A DNA stretch of 38,031 bases from Alphaproteobacteria bacterium bin52. Its GTDB lineage: Bacteria > Pseudomonadota > Alphaproteobacteria > Thalassobaculales > Thalassobaculaceae. Under the pieces are notes generated by a model. That model ran no database searches and was not told the DNA's origin. It was given only the letters and a program-made list of their open reading frames with translations. Positions 27,267-35,657 of this stretch are shown here, one piece after another. The stretch covers positions 1 to 38,031 of the forward strand of contig MPMT01000045.1 in NCBI GenBank assembly GCA_002238645.1. The letters are read 5' to 3'. How positions within the stretch are numbered: the stretch's first letter is position 1; every line of letters begins with the position of its first letter. A program made the position numbers and the translations under genes.

Positions 27267-27680
27267 GTGAGCGGGGACGGCCTGCCGGTCCTGCTCGTGG
27301 TCGCGGCCGCCCTCATCGATGCCGACGGCCGGGTGCTGGTGGCCCGGCGCCCCGAAGGCAAGGCGATGGCCGGGCTCTGGGAGTTTCCGGGCGGCAAGGT
27401 CGGCCCCGGAGAGACGCCCGAGGCAGCACTGGTTCGCGAACTTCACGAGGAACTCGGCATCGACACCGAACGGTCATGCCTCGCGCCGTTCACCTTCGCG
27501 AGCCATACCTATGACAGTTTCCACCTGCTGATGCCGCTCTACCTGTGCCGGCGCTGGCACGGCCGGATCACGCCAAGGGAAGGCCAGGCCACGAGGTGGA
27601 TGCGGCCCGTCCGGCTCGGGGATCTTCCGATGCCGCCGGCCGACCGGCCGCTGGTCGCGATGCTGCGGGACTGGCTGTAG
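27267..27680 (+). CDS. mutT: (deoxy)nucleoside triphosphate pyrophosphohydrolase, MutT type
   Basis: Nudix hydrolase expected to remove oxidised nucleotides such as 8-oxo-dGTP. The Nudix box is complete at residues 43-65 (G-x5-E-x7-REL-x-EELGI). The N-terminal VVAAALIDADGRVLVARRPEGKAMAGLWEFPGGK is the classic MutT pattern. It starts at GTG 27267, 6 bp after argJ, and is probably cotranscribed. Length 137 is standard. Its TAG abuts the stop of the convergent cyclase gene with no spacer. Confidence 0.93.
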   Translation: MSGDGLPVLLVVAAALIDADGRVLVARRPEGKAMAGLWEFPGGKVGPGETPEAALVRELHEELGIDTERSCLAPFTFASHTYDSFHLLMPLYLCRRWHGRITPREGQATRWMRPVRLGDLPMPPADRPLVAMLRDWL

Positions 27681-28460
27681 TCAACCGGACGTGAAAATGG
27701 CAACCGCCCGGGTAAACCCGGCCGACGCTGCGCGTATCTTCCATGGAAAACACGCAATGGTGTAGCCGGTCGGCGGCAGCTGGTCGAGGTTCGCCAGTTT
27801 CTCGATGTGGCAGTAGCCGATATCCATGCCGGCGCGGTGCCCTTCCCAGATCAGCCCGGCGTCCCCGGTCTCGGCATACCGGCGCGCGGTATGAATGAAC
27901 GGCGCGTCCCAGCTCCATGCGTCGGTGCCGGTCACCCGTACGCCGCGTTCAAGCAGGTAAAGCGTGGCCTCCCGCCCCATGCCGCATCCGCTCGAGACGT
28001 AGTCATCATGTCCGTAGCGCGCGCCGGCAGCCGTGTTTACCACCACGATCTCGAACGGGCTGAGCTCATGACCGATGCGCGCAAGCTCGGCCTCGACATC
28101 CCCCGCTGTCGCGACATAGCCATCCGGAAAGTGCCGGAAGTCGAGCTTCACCCCCGGGTTGAAGCACCACTCCAGCGGCACCTCGTCTATGGTGATCGCC
28201 CGTTCGCCGTTGTCCATGGTCGAATGGAAGTGCCAGGGCGCGTCGAGATGGGTGCCGTTGTGGGTCGAGACCTTCAGTGTCTCGACCGCCCACGCCTCGC
28301 CGCCGGGCAGGTCGCCGACTGTCAGGCCCGGGAAGATGGAAGTAAACACGTCCACCGTGCTGTGGTGATCGTGATACTCGATCTCAGGCAGGTTGCGCGG
28401 CGGGTCGGACATGATACCCGTCTCCAGCGCCACCGACAGATCGACGATACGCGTGCCCAT
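27681..28460 (-). CDS. cyclase family metal-dependent hydrolase (KynB-like)
   Basis: Member of the cyclase/arylformamidase family, metal-dependent hydrolases that open or close amide or ester bonds; known members include kynurenine formamidase and isatin hydrolase. The metal motif HNGTHLDAPWHF is present (H67, H71, D73, H77), and a later region with GMGREATLYLLERGVRVTGTDAWSWDAPF is typical. ATG 28460 has GGAG nearby and starts at the family's M-x-R-(I/V)-V-D-L-S. Length 259 is usual. It is divergent from a crotonase across 66 bp. No kyn genes are nearby, so a formamidase role is not supported. Confidence 0.9.
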   Translation of the reverse strand: MGTRIVDLSVALETGIMSDPPRNLPEIEYHDHHSTVDVFTSIFPGLTVGDLPGGEAWAVETLKVSTHNGTHLDAPWHFHSTMDNGERAITIDEVPLEWCFNPGVKLDFRHFPDGYVATAGDVEAELARIGHELSPFEIVVVNTAAGARYGHDDYVSSGCGMGREATLYLLERGVRVTGTDAWSWDAPFIHTARRYAETGDAGLIWEGHRAGMDIGYCHIEKLANLDQLPPTGYTIACFPWKIRAASAGFTRAVAIFTSG

Positions 28461-28526
28461 GCTACTCTCCGTTCCGGCCAGAACCTGCACGCTATCACCT
28501 GCGCCACCTTTCGGAGAACCCGCCCG

Positions 28527-29327
28527 ATGACCACCGATCCGGTCCGCCTCGACGTCAGCGACGGCATCGCAACCGTCACCCTGAACCAACCGGAGGTGCG
28601 CAATGCGCTCACGCCGGCGATGCGCACCGCCCTGCGCGAGGTGATCGGTGCGCTCGAATTCGACGAGGGGGCCCGCGCGGTGGTCATCGCGGGAGCCGGC
28701 GGTCACTTCCAGGCCGGTGGCGACATCCGCTCGATGATCGACCGCCTCGAACTGCCGGACTCCTCCCGCCGCCAGGCGATCCTGGAGGGCATCCACCTGC
28801 TGCACCTGCCGCTGTTCGCGATCCGCCGCATGGGCAAGCCGGTGATCGCCAGCATCAACGGGGCGGTCGCCGGCTTCGGCATGGGTCTGGTCGCGGCCTG
28901 CGACCTTGCGATTGCGGCCGAGGATGCCTTCTTCACGCTCGCCTACTGCCACATCGGCGCCAGCCCGGACGGCGGTTCGTCCTACTTCATCGGCCGCACC
29001 CTGGGCATGAAGCACCAGATGGAACTGGCCCTGCTCGGAGAGCGGTTCGATGCCCGCCGGGCGCTCGACCTCGGCCTGGTCAACCGGGTGGTCCCGACCG
29101 ACAGGCTGGAGGAGGAAACCCGCGCGCTGGCCGCCCGTCTCGCCGCAGGCCCGACCCGCGCCTACGCCAACGCCAAGGCGCTGTTCAACCAGGTCCACCA
29201 CCTCTCGATGGAATCCCAGCTGCAGATGGAGGCCGAGCGGATGGCGGACAGCATGCTGACCGAGGACCACGCCGAGGGCATCAGGGCCTTCATGGAACGG
29301 CGCGCCCCGGTATTCAGGGGACGCTGA
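28527..29327 (+). CDS. enoyl-CoA hydratase/isomerase family protein, PaaG-like active site
   Basis: Crotonase-fold acyl-CoA enzyme of 266 residues. The oxyanion-hole segments GHFQAGGDI (60-67 region) and NGAVAGFGMGL are present. By alignment with rat enoyl-CoA hydratase from memory, the two catalytic glutamates are replaced by Gly120 and Tyr140. Asp148, in SPDGG, matches the catalytic Asp of PaaG-type isomerases (PDSGGT). It should therefore isomerise rather than hydrate. GGAG lies about 10 nt before ATG 28527. It is convergent with the SDR-hotdog-ligase operon and may serve the same pathway. Confidence 0.9.
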   Translation: MTTDPVRLDVSDGIATVTLNQPEVRNALTPAMRTALREVIGALEFDEGARAVVIAGAGGHFQAGGDIRSMIDRLELPDSSRRQAILEGIHLLHLPLFAIRRMGKPVIASINGAVAGFGMGLVAACDLAIAAEDAFFTLAYCHIGASPDGGSSYFIGRTLGMKHQMELALLGERFDARRALDLGLVNRVVPTDRLEEETRALAARLAAGPTRAYANAKALFNQVHHLSMESQLQMEAERMADSMLTEDHAEGIRAFMERRAPVFRGR

Positions 29328-29384
29328 GCGAGAGGCTGGCTTACCCCGCCCGGCCGGGCAGCACCTGCACGCGCTGGCTCAGCG
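29322..29384. terminator. nested hairpins between convergent genes
   Basis: CGCTGAGC (29322-29329, overlapping the crotonase stop) pairs with GCTCAGCG (29377-29384). Inside the loop lies the perfect palindrome GCCCGGCCGGGC (29348-29359). This could form a branched terminator in the 237-bp convergent gap that ends at the ligase stop (29565). No gene is seen in the gap. Confidence 0.4.
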
Positions 29385-29564
29385 GGACGGGTCCGTTCGG
29401 CGCCGATCCCGTCCCTGCCCGGAAGAACGGACCGGAACCGCCTGCTCGATCCGGACGCCCCCGACCCGGGGCGCGGTGATGAGCAGTATTGCACGCGTCA
29501 TGCGGGAGCCGGTCGCACTGCAGGACGGACCCGGGCTCCGTCTCCTGTTCACACTCGCTCCGGC

Positions 29565-31139
29565 TCACTCCCCCGGGGCGAGCGCGTCCCGGGCCATGGC
29601 CCGCAGCCGTTCCTTGCGAATCTTGGTCCCGTTCGGGCTCTCGGTCACCGGAAACGCAGTGACGGGGAAGCAGCGTACAGGCACCTTGAAGGGTGCGAGA
29701 TCGCTCGCGCAGTGCGCGACCAGCGCCTGTTCGTCGCACACGCCGTCGCGGCGGGGAATGACAAAGGCGACCGGACGGGTCCCGCGGTCCGTGTCCACCG
29801 CCACCACCTGGGCATCGGCGACCTGCGGGTGGGAGCACAGCCGGGCCTCGATCTCGACCGGGTTGACCAGGAAGCCGCCAAGGCGCAACGCATCGCCCAT
29901 GCGCGAGAGATACGTAAACGACCCGTCAGGCGCCATGGTGCCGAGGTCACCGGTCCGCAACCAGCCATCGGGCGAGAACGCGGCCCTGGTCGCGTCCTCG
30001 TCCCCGAAGTAGCCGACGAATCGCGTCGGGCTGCTGATCTCGATTTCGCCGACCTCTCCATCGCCCGCAAGCCGGCCCGTGACCGGGTCCCTCACCCGCA
30101 CCGCCGCATCCGGGTCCACCGGATGACCGCCGGCCTCTGCCCGAAGTGCCGGGGGATCGTTCGGCCGGCGGAGCGAGAAGTACGAGAACACCTCGCTCAT
30201 ACCGAACGGCCCGATCAGCGGCACGCCACGTTCCATCGCCGTCGCGGGAAACTCCGCGAGCGCCGGATTGAACTGCGCGTAGGGACAGTACCGAAGATCC
30301 GGAAACGGCCGCTCCGCACCGCCGCTCACCCGCTCGCCCTCACGCAGCAGCCGGGAGAACATGTCGTCGCTGCCGGCCAGGTGGGTCACACGGTGCTCCC
30401 GGGCGAGCCGGGCACAACGGTCCGCATCGAAGATCCGGGGAACCACCATCGCCGCCCCGGCGGCCATTGTCGCCGTCATGAGCATGAACCCGAAAACTCC
30501 GCAGAACGGCAACGCCTGCATCACCATGGTGCCAGGTGCTCCGAGTTCGAGAGTGCGGGCCACTGCCACGGCATGGCGTACGACGCTGTCCTGGCGGTGC
30601 ATCACGAACTTGGACCGGCCGGTGGTGCCCGATGACAGGAAGATGCAGCAGACCTGCTCGCCACTGGCGCTGCCACGCCCGGGCCGTGCCGCCAGCAGAT
30701 CATGGTAGCCGGTTGCGGCCACTCCCGGGACCTCCGCCACCTCGTCGTCCCCGCAGTGGACCAGTGTCACCGGTTCGCTCCAGTCCACTCCGGCAAGAAC
30801 CGCCGCATGGTCCGCCCGGCCGAGCCGCGGAACCCAGGCAATCACCCGGGGCCGGAGCCGGCGCACCAGGTCGTCCATCTCCTGGCGCCGGAACCTGGTA
30901 TTCACTGCAACCGCGATGGCCCCGATCCGGCAGCATGCGGCGAGGAGCACCAGCCAGGCGCGGTCGTTGGGCAGCCACAGCCCGACCCGGTCGCCCGGGC
31001 CGACGCCAAGGTCGCGCAGTCCCGCCGCGGCGCGGGCGGACTCCGCCTCGAGGTCGCTCCAGGTCGCGGTGCCGTCCTCGAAGTGCAGTCCGGCCTCCCG
31101 CCGGGCGGCACGGGCCAGGAGTTCGGGAACGGTCCGCAC
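29565..31139 (-). CDS. AMP-dependent acyl-CoA synthetase/ligase
   Basis: ANL-superfamily ligase that activates a carboxylic acid to its CoA ester. Motifs: P-loop SSGTTGRSK (about residues 169-177), FGMSEV, GWLRTGDLG, FLVNPVEIE, and the C-terminal catalytic Lys in PNGTKIRKERLR. I chose GTG 31139, the first plausible start after the hotdog gene's stop at 31154; it gives 524 residues, normal for the family. No strong ribosome site precedes it. The frame remains open upstream to 31256, overlapping the hotdog gene, so the start is uncertain. It is the third gene of the SDR-hotdog-ligase operon. Confidence 0.88.
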   Translation of the reverse strand: MRTVPELLARAARREAGLHFEDGTATWSDLEAESARAAAGLRDLGVGPGDRVGLWLPNDRAWLVLLAACCRIGAIAVAVNTRFRRQEMDDLVRRLRPRVIAWVPRLGRADHAAVLAGVDWSEPVTLVHCGDDEVAEVPGVAATGYHDLLAARPGRGSASGEQVCCIFLSSGTTGRSKFVMHRQDSVVRHAVAVARTLELGAPGTMVMQALPFCGVFGFMLMTATMAAGAAMVVPRIFDADRCARLAREHRVTHLAGSDDMFSRLLREGERVSGGAERPFPDLRYCPYAQFNPALAEFPATAMERGVPLIGPFGMSEVFSYFSLRRPNDPPALRAEAGGHPVDPDAAVRVRDPVTGRLAGDGEVGEIEISSPTRFVGYFGDEDATRAAFSPDGWLRTGDLGTMAPDGSFTYLSRMGDALRLGGFLVNPVEIEARLCSHPQVADAQVVAVDTDRGTRPVAFVIPRRDGVCDEQALVAHCASDLAPFKVPVRCFPVTAFPVTESPNGTKIRKERLRAMARDALAPGE

Positions 31140-31153
31140 GTGCGCCCGCGCCG

Positions 31154-31957
31154 CTACCGGCGCAGCTGCGCGATCCGCATCTCGGCCTTCAGCACGCCCT
31201 GCGGATCGATGACACGGACCACGTCGCCCGCACCAGGGGCGGGCGAGCTGCTCCATAGCGAGATCTCGTCGTCCCAGTGGACGGGACGGGCGAACCGGGC
31301 GGTCACGTCGAGGGCGACGGGTACTCCACGGGCCGCGAGCAGGCCCATCATCCAGATCTGGGTCTGGATCCCCTGGGCAAGCGGGGCACGGTAGCCGTAA
31401 CGGGCAGCGAACGCCGGTTCGAAGTGGATTCGGTTACCGACGTCGCTCGAAAACCGGGTCACGTCGTCGGGCCGCATGGTCCGGTCGGCAAGGTGCACCA
31501 GTCCCTCCCGCGGGTCGCTGCCGTCGGCACCGGACCGTTCCCGCACCCCCATCCGGGATGCATCCGGCGTCAGCCGGTACATGTCGGCCTCGAGCGCCAG
31601 CGACCCCTCGGCGCGGTGAAACGCGAAGCGCTGCACGATCGAGCGGCCGCGCGGGTGGACCTCGTCGCTTGCGATCCACCCGGTCTGGTGCAGCGGCTCA
31701 CCGAGTTCCACCCGCCGGTGCAGGCGGAACCGCTGTCCCATGTGCACCATGCCGTCGAGCGTTTCACCCGAGAGCGTCATCATCCGGAAGCAGTCCTGGC
31801 CGAACAGCCCGGTTTCCGCAGCCGTGCCAAACAGCGCCGGGTCGACACCGCAGGCCTCGAGCCTGCTCTCCTGCCAGTCACGGTCGTGGACCGCGGTTCG
31901 CGGCACGAACCGCACCAGTCGGTCTTGCGCCACCGCTCCTGTTCCGGGCTCACCCAT
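31154..31957 (-). CDS. double-hotdog MaoC/HTD2-like dehydratase or thioesterase-fold protein
   Basis: The 267-residue protein appears to have two hotdog halves. The N-terminal half (about 1-135) contains MMTLSGETLDGMVHMGQRFRLHRRVELGEPL. The C-terminal half carries the MaoC-like hydratase pattern VTRFSSDVGNRIHFEPAFAARYGYRAPLAQGIQ (about residues 164-196), where D and H correspond to the hydratase catalytic pair. The size and layout fit FAS1-like/HTD2 or mesaconyl-CoA hydratase relatives that add or remove water on acyl-CoA esters. Its ATG lies inside the end of the SDR gene (8-nt overlap, ATGGGTGA), so translation is coupled. The exact substrate is unknown. Confidence 0.8.
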   Translation of the reverse strand: MGEPGTGAVAQDRLVRFVPRTAVHDRDWQESRLEACGVDPALFGTAAETGLFGQDCFRMMTLSGETLDGMVHMGQRFRLHRRVELGEPLHQTGWIASDEVHPRGRSIVQRFAFHRAEGSLALEADMYRLTPDASRMGVRERSGADGSDPREGLVHLADRTMRPDDVTRFSSDVGNRIHFEPAFAARYGYRAPLAQGIQTQIWMMGLLAARGVPVALDVTARFARPVHWDDEISLWSSSPAPGAGDVVRVIDPQGVLKAEMRIAQLRR

Positions 31958-32702
31958 AAAGGGTACCGCCGTTGATGTGGTGGACCTGTCCGGTCACCAT
32001 CGCGGCACGCGACGAGCACAGGAACACGGCCAGGCCGGCGATCTCGTCCGGGCGCGCCATGCGCCCGAGCGGGATCTGCCCCGCCATTTCCTCGAGTTCC
32101 GCCTCGCTGTGCCCGTAGCGCGGCTGCGCGGTATCGGTCAGTCCCGGCGCGATCGCGTTCACCCTGATCCCGTGTGCCGCGAGTTCGGTGGCCGCGGCCC
32201 GGGTGATCCCGACAATCCCGAGCTTGCTCGCCGTGTAATGCGCCCCGCGCGGCGACATGCCCTGGATCGAGCGCGACGACAGGTTGACGATGCTGCCCCC
32301 TGTTCCGGCGCGCACCATGTGCCGGGCCACCGCCTGGGTCATGAAGAAGGTGCCCTTCTGGTTGATGTCGACCACGAAGTCGTAGTCCGCCTCCTCCATG
32401 TCGAGGAAGGCCACCCGCGGGAACATGCCGGCATTGTTGATGAGGATGTCGATCCGCCCGAGCGCATCGACTGCCTCGGCAACCATGTGCCTGCACTCCG
32501 GCACCGAAGAGACGTCCCCGCGTACCAGCACGGCCCGGCGTCCTTCGGCCCGTGCCAGCTCCGCCGACTGCTCGGCGAGGTCGCGGTCATCATGCCAGTT
32601 GACCGCGACGTCCGCTCCCGCTGCCGCGAGGGCGGCGACCATGGCCCGTCCAATCCCCTGCTGGGCACCGGTCACCAGTGCCACCCTGCCCTCACACTCC
32701 AT
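31950..32702 (-). CDS. short-chain dehydrogenase/reductase (SDR)
   Basis: Classical SDR of 250 residues. The cofactor motif TGAQQGIG is at residues 11-18, NNAG at 89-92, and the catalytic set N114, S143, Y156, K160 is complete (YTASK). The C-terminal INGGTLYG is the usual SDR ending. Asp-type cofactor selection cannot be judged with confidence. It is the first gene of the minus-strand operon SDR-hotdog-ligase, and its stop overlaps the next start by 8 nt. It is divergent from the VOC gene across 123 bp. A beta-hydroxyacyl-CoA dehydrogenase role would suit the operon, but this is inference. Confidence 0.93.
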   Translation of the reverse strand: MECEGRVALVTGAQQGIGRAMVAALAAAGADVAVNWHDDRDLAEQSAELARAEGRRAVLVRGDVSSVPECRHMVAEAVDALGRIDILINNAGMFPRVAFLDMEEADYDFVVDINQKGTFFMTQAVARHMVRAGTGGSIVNLSSRSIQGMSPRGAHYTASKLGIVGITRAAATELAAHGIRVNAIAPGLTDTAQPRYGHSEAELEEMAGQIPLGRMARPDEIAGLAVFLCSSRAAMVTGQVHHINGGTLYG

Positions 32703-32825
32703 CGCCTGATCCTTCCGTCCTGCCGGTGCGTCCACCCACCCACCTGATGAGGGTTTGCGCAGCGGTCCCGCTCGTCCACAATAGCCGCAGACAATGCTCG
32801 GACAAACTCTGACCGGGAGACCGCC

Positions 32826-33284
32826 ATGGCCAAGCTGCGGCATATCGCCCTCGCCACCAATGATCCGGAACGGACCGCCGCCTTCTACAGGGAGGTGTTC
32901 GACTTTCGCGAAGTCGGGCGCGTCGGCCACCCCGACCGTCCGGACGAGGGACTCGCGTGGGGCATCTATCTTTCCGACGGCACGCTCAATCTCGCCGTCC
33001 TTTCGTTCAAGAACGTCGATCAGCTCGGCAAGGGTCTGGACTACGTCGGGATCCACCACTTCGGCGTGCTGGTCGACAGTCTCGAGGAGACTCGCGAAAG
33101 GCTCGAGGAAGCAGGTGCGCCCTGTGTCATGGAGATGGACCCGGCCGCGGCCGCCTCCTTCTTCGAGACCAAGTTTCGCGGGCCCGACGACGTGGTGTTC
33201 GACGTTTCGGAACACGCATGGATCGGTGCCGCCACCGCCGAGGAGGGCGAGATCGATCTCGAGGCGTTGCTCGCAGCCGAGTAA
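32826..33284 (+). CDS. VOC (glyoxalase/dioxygenase-fold) family protein
   Basis: A 152-residue protein of the vicinal oxygen chelate fold, with two beta-alpha-beta-beta-beta units. The first opens LRHIALATNDPERTAAFY with a possible metal ligand at His6. The second opens near VGIHHFGVLVDS (His77/His78) and ends near VVFDVSEHAW. This family covers isomerases, epimerases, dioxygenases and binding proteins, so the reaction is unknown. GGGAG lies about 7 nt before ATG. It is 9 bp upstream of the flavoprotein gene and almost certainly cotranscribed with it. Confidence 0.88.
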   Translation: MAKLRHIALATNDPERTAAFYREVFDFREVGRVGHPDRPDEGLAWGIYLSDGTLNLAVLSFKNVDQLGKGLDYVGIHHFGVLVDSLEETRERLEEAGAPCVMEMDPAAAASFFETKFRGPDDVVFDVSEHAWIGAATAEEGEIDLEALLAAE

Positions 33285-33293
33285 CGCCGCGGC

Positions 33294-35657
33294 ATGACGT
33301 CGGGCGAGGACGTTCCCGACGAGGTCTCCGCCGTCGTGATCGGCGGCGGGGCGATGGGGTGCTCGACGCTGTACCATCTCGCCCGCGCCGGGGTGGACGC
33401 GGTGCTGCTCGAGCGCAACGCCATCGGTTCCGGCACGACCTGGCATTCCGCCGCCCAGGTGCGGGCCCTGCGCTCGGACCGCAGCCTGACCGAACTGGTC
33501 CGCTACTCGATCGGCCTGTACCAGACGCTCGAGGCCGAAACCGGGCTCGCCACCGGCTGGATCGGCAAGGGATCGCTGTCGATCGCCACCACGCCTGACC
33601 GGATGGTTCACCTCAGGCGTCAGCACGCACTCGCCCGGGCCTTCGGCCTGGGCACGGAGGTGCTGTCCCCGGGCGAGGCGGGAGAACGCTGGCCCCTGAT
33701 GCGGACCGACGATGTCGTCGGCGCTGTCTGGTCGCCCGAGGACGGCCGGGTGGGCGGATCCGACCTCTGCGCCTCGCTGGTCCGCGGCGCGCGTGCCCGC
33801 GGCGCCCGCGTGTTCGAGAACACGCCGGTCACCGGGCTGCAGACGCGGTCGGGTCGCGTGGCCGGGGTGGAGACCGCCGCCGGAACGATCCGCACCGAAG
33901 CGGTGGTGCTGTGCGCCGGACTCTGGTCGCGCCGGGTCGGCGCCATGGCCGGGATCGGGGTGCCGCTGTGGCCGTGTGAGCACTTCTACCTTCTGACCGG
34001 GCCCGTCGAGGGCCTCGCCGGACCGGTGCCGACCCTGTCCGACCACGACGGCCACCTCTACGTCCGCGACGACTCGGGTGGCATGCTGGTCGGCTGTTTC
34101 GAGCCGCATGCGCGCGCGATCGACCCCGAGGTCCTGGGCGAGGATTTCGCCTTCGGCCTGCTGCCGGAGGACTGGGACCATTTCGAGCCGATGATGCACA
34201 ACGCGCTGCACCGCATACCGGCACTCGCCGAAGCCGGCGTGCGCACGTTGCTGAACGGGCCCGAGAGCTTCACCCCCGACGGGGTGTTCCTGCTCGGCGA
34301 GGCGGCAGGAACCCGCGGGCTGTGGCTCGGCTGCGGCATGAATTCGGTCGGGGTGGCCTCGTCGGGCGGGGCCGGGCTCGCGCTCGCGGAATATGTTGCC
34401 TCCGGCCGGCCGCCGTTCGACCTGACAGCCACCGACCCGAAACGGTTCGGGCCGGAATGGAACGACGCGCGCGCGCTCGCCGAACGCATTCCCGAGGTAC
34501 TTGGCCGCCACTACGAGATCAGCTACCCGGCGCGCCAGTGGTCCACTGCCCGCGGACTGCGGCGCAGCCCGCTTGGCGGCGAGTGGCAGCGCGAGGGCGC
34601 GGTGCTGCACCAGCATGCCGGCTGGGAGCGGCCGGCCTGGTTCGGCGCCGCGCCCGCGAGCCTCACCTTCGCGCGCCCGCCGTGGCACGAAACGGTGGCG
34701 GCAGAGGTCGGGGCCGCGAGTACGGGCGCGGCCCTGTTCGACCTGTCGACCTACGGCATGCTGCGGGTGGAGGGACCGGATGCGCGCGAATTTCTTGACC
34801 GGGTCTGTGTCAACGACATGGACTGCGAGCCCGGCCGCGCTGTCTATACCGGCATGCTGAACGACCGCGGCGGCTACGAGAGCGACCTGGTCGCCTTCCG
34901 CCTTGGCGCCGACAGCTACCGCCTGCATGTCGGGACCACGGCGCTGGTGCGCGATGCCGACCGGCTGCACCGGTTCATGGACGGCTGGCGGGTCAGCCTC
35001 TTCGACGAGTCGGCCGAACTCGGCATCCTGGGACTGATGGGCCCGCGGGCGCGGGAACTTGCGCCCGGACTCGACGACATCGTGCGATTTTCCCACCGGG
35101 CTGCCGAGGTCGCGGGAATTCCGGTCCGCGCGGCGCGCGTCTCCTACGTCGGGACTCCCGGATGGGAGTTCACCTGCCGGTCGGCCGACCTCGCGGCACT
35201 CTACCGGGCACTGCGGTCGGCCGGCGCCGTTCCGGCCGGTCTGGAAGCCCAGTCCTCGATGCGCATCGAGATGCGTCACCTCGCCTACGGCAGCGATCTC
35301 GACACCGCGACCACGCCATTCGAAGCCGGTCTCGGTTTCACGCTGGCGTGGGAGTCGCCCTTCATCGGCCGCGAGGCCCTGCTCCGCCTGCGCGACCAGG
35401 GTCCGCCGCAACGCCGGATCGCAAGCCTGGTGCTCGCGTCGGAAGACGCGGTGCCGCTCGGTGACGAACCGGTGCTCCTTGATGGCCGGGTGGTGGGACG
35501 GACCACCTCGGCGGCCTTCGGTCACCGTGTCGGGCGTCCGGTGACCCTTGCCATGATCGAGGAGGGACTCGCCCGCGACGGCACCCAGCTGATGCTGGAC
35601 TGCGCGGGCCGGGAGGAACCGGCGAGCGTTCGCCGCGGCCGGGCCCTGGTCAGCTGA
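33294..35657 (+). CDS. dimethylglycine/sarcosine dehydrogenase-like FAD flavoprotein with GcvT domain
   Basis: Two-part enzyme of 787 residues. The N-terminal DAO-type FAD domain has the GGGAMG motif (17-22) and TTWHS, whose His51 matches the covalent FAD-linking His of dimethylglycine and sarcosine dehydrogenases. The following FAO_M/GCV_T/GCV_T_C region (about 380-780), with LFDLSTYGMLRVEGPDA and the C-terminal VTLAMIEEG, resembles the folate-binding aminomethyltransferase half. Relatives oxidatively demethylate N-methyl glycine derivatives and pass the methylene to tetrahydrofolate. Length is typical (about 800). It follows the VOC gene by 9 bp. The exact N-methyl substrate is not known. 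Its stop overlaps the convergent gene by 8 bp. Confidence 0.92.
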   Translation: MTSGEDVPDEVSAVVIGGGAMGCSTLYHLARAGVDAVLLERNAIGSGTTWHSAAQVRALRSDRSLTELVRYSIGLYQTLEAETGLATGWIGKGSLSIATTPDRMVHLRRQHALARAFGLGTEVLSPGEAGERWPLMRTDDVVGAVWSPEDGRVGGSDLCASLVRGARARGARVFENTPVTGLQTRSGRVAGVETAAGTIRTEAVVLCAGLWSRRVGAMAGIGVPLWPCEHFYLLTGPVEGLAGPVPTLSDHDGHLYVRDDSGGMLVGCFEPHARAIDPEVLGEDFAFGLLPEDWDHFEPMMHNALHRIPALAEAGVRTLLNGPESFTPDGVFLLGEAAGTRGLWLGCGMNSVGVASSGGAGLALAEYVASGRPPFDLTATDPKRFGPEWNDARALAERIPEVLGRHYEISYPARQWSTARGLRRSPLGGEWQREGAVLHQHAGWERPAWFGAAPASLTFARPPWHETVAAEVGAASTGAALFDLSTYGMLRVEGPDAREFLDRVCVNDMDCEPGRAVYTGMLNDRGGYESDLVAFRLGADSYRLHVGTTALVRDADRLHRFMDGWRVSLFDESAELGILGLMGPRARELAPGLDDIVRFSHRAAEVAGIPVRAARVSYVGTPGWEFTCRSADLAALYRALRSAGAVPAGLEAQSSMRIEMRHLAYGSDLDTATTPFEAGLGFTLAWESPFIGREALLRLRDQGPPQRRIASLVLASEDAVPLGDEPVLLDGRVVGRTTSAAFGHRVGRPVTLAMIEEGLARDGTQLMLDCAGREEPASVRRGRALVS

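Noticed and set aside
27681..28460. Kynurenine formamidase (kynB) assignment
   Set aside because: The fold and metal motif fit the family, but no kynureninase or tryptophan dioxygenase gene is nearby, so a generic cyclase-family call is safer.
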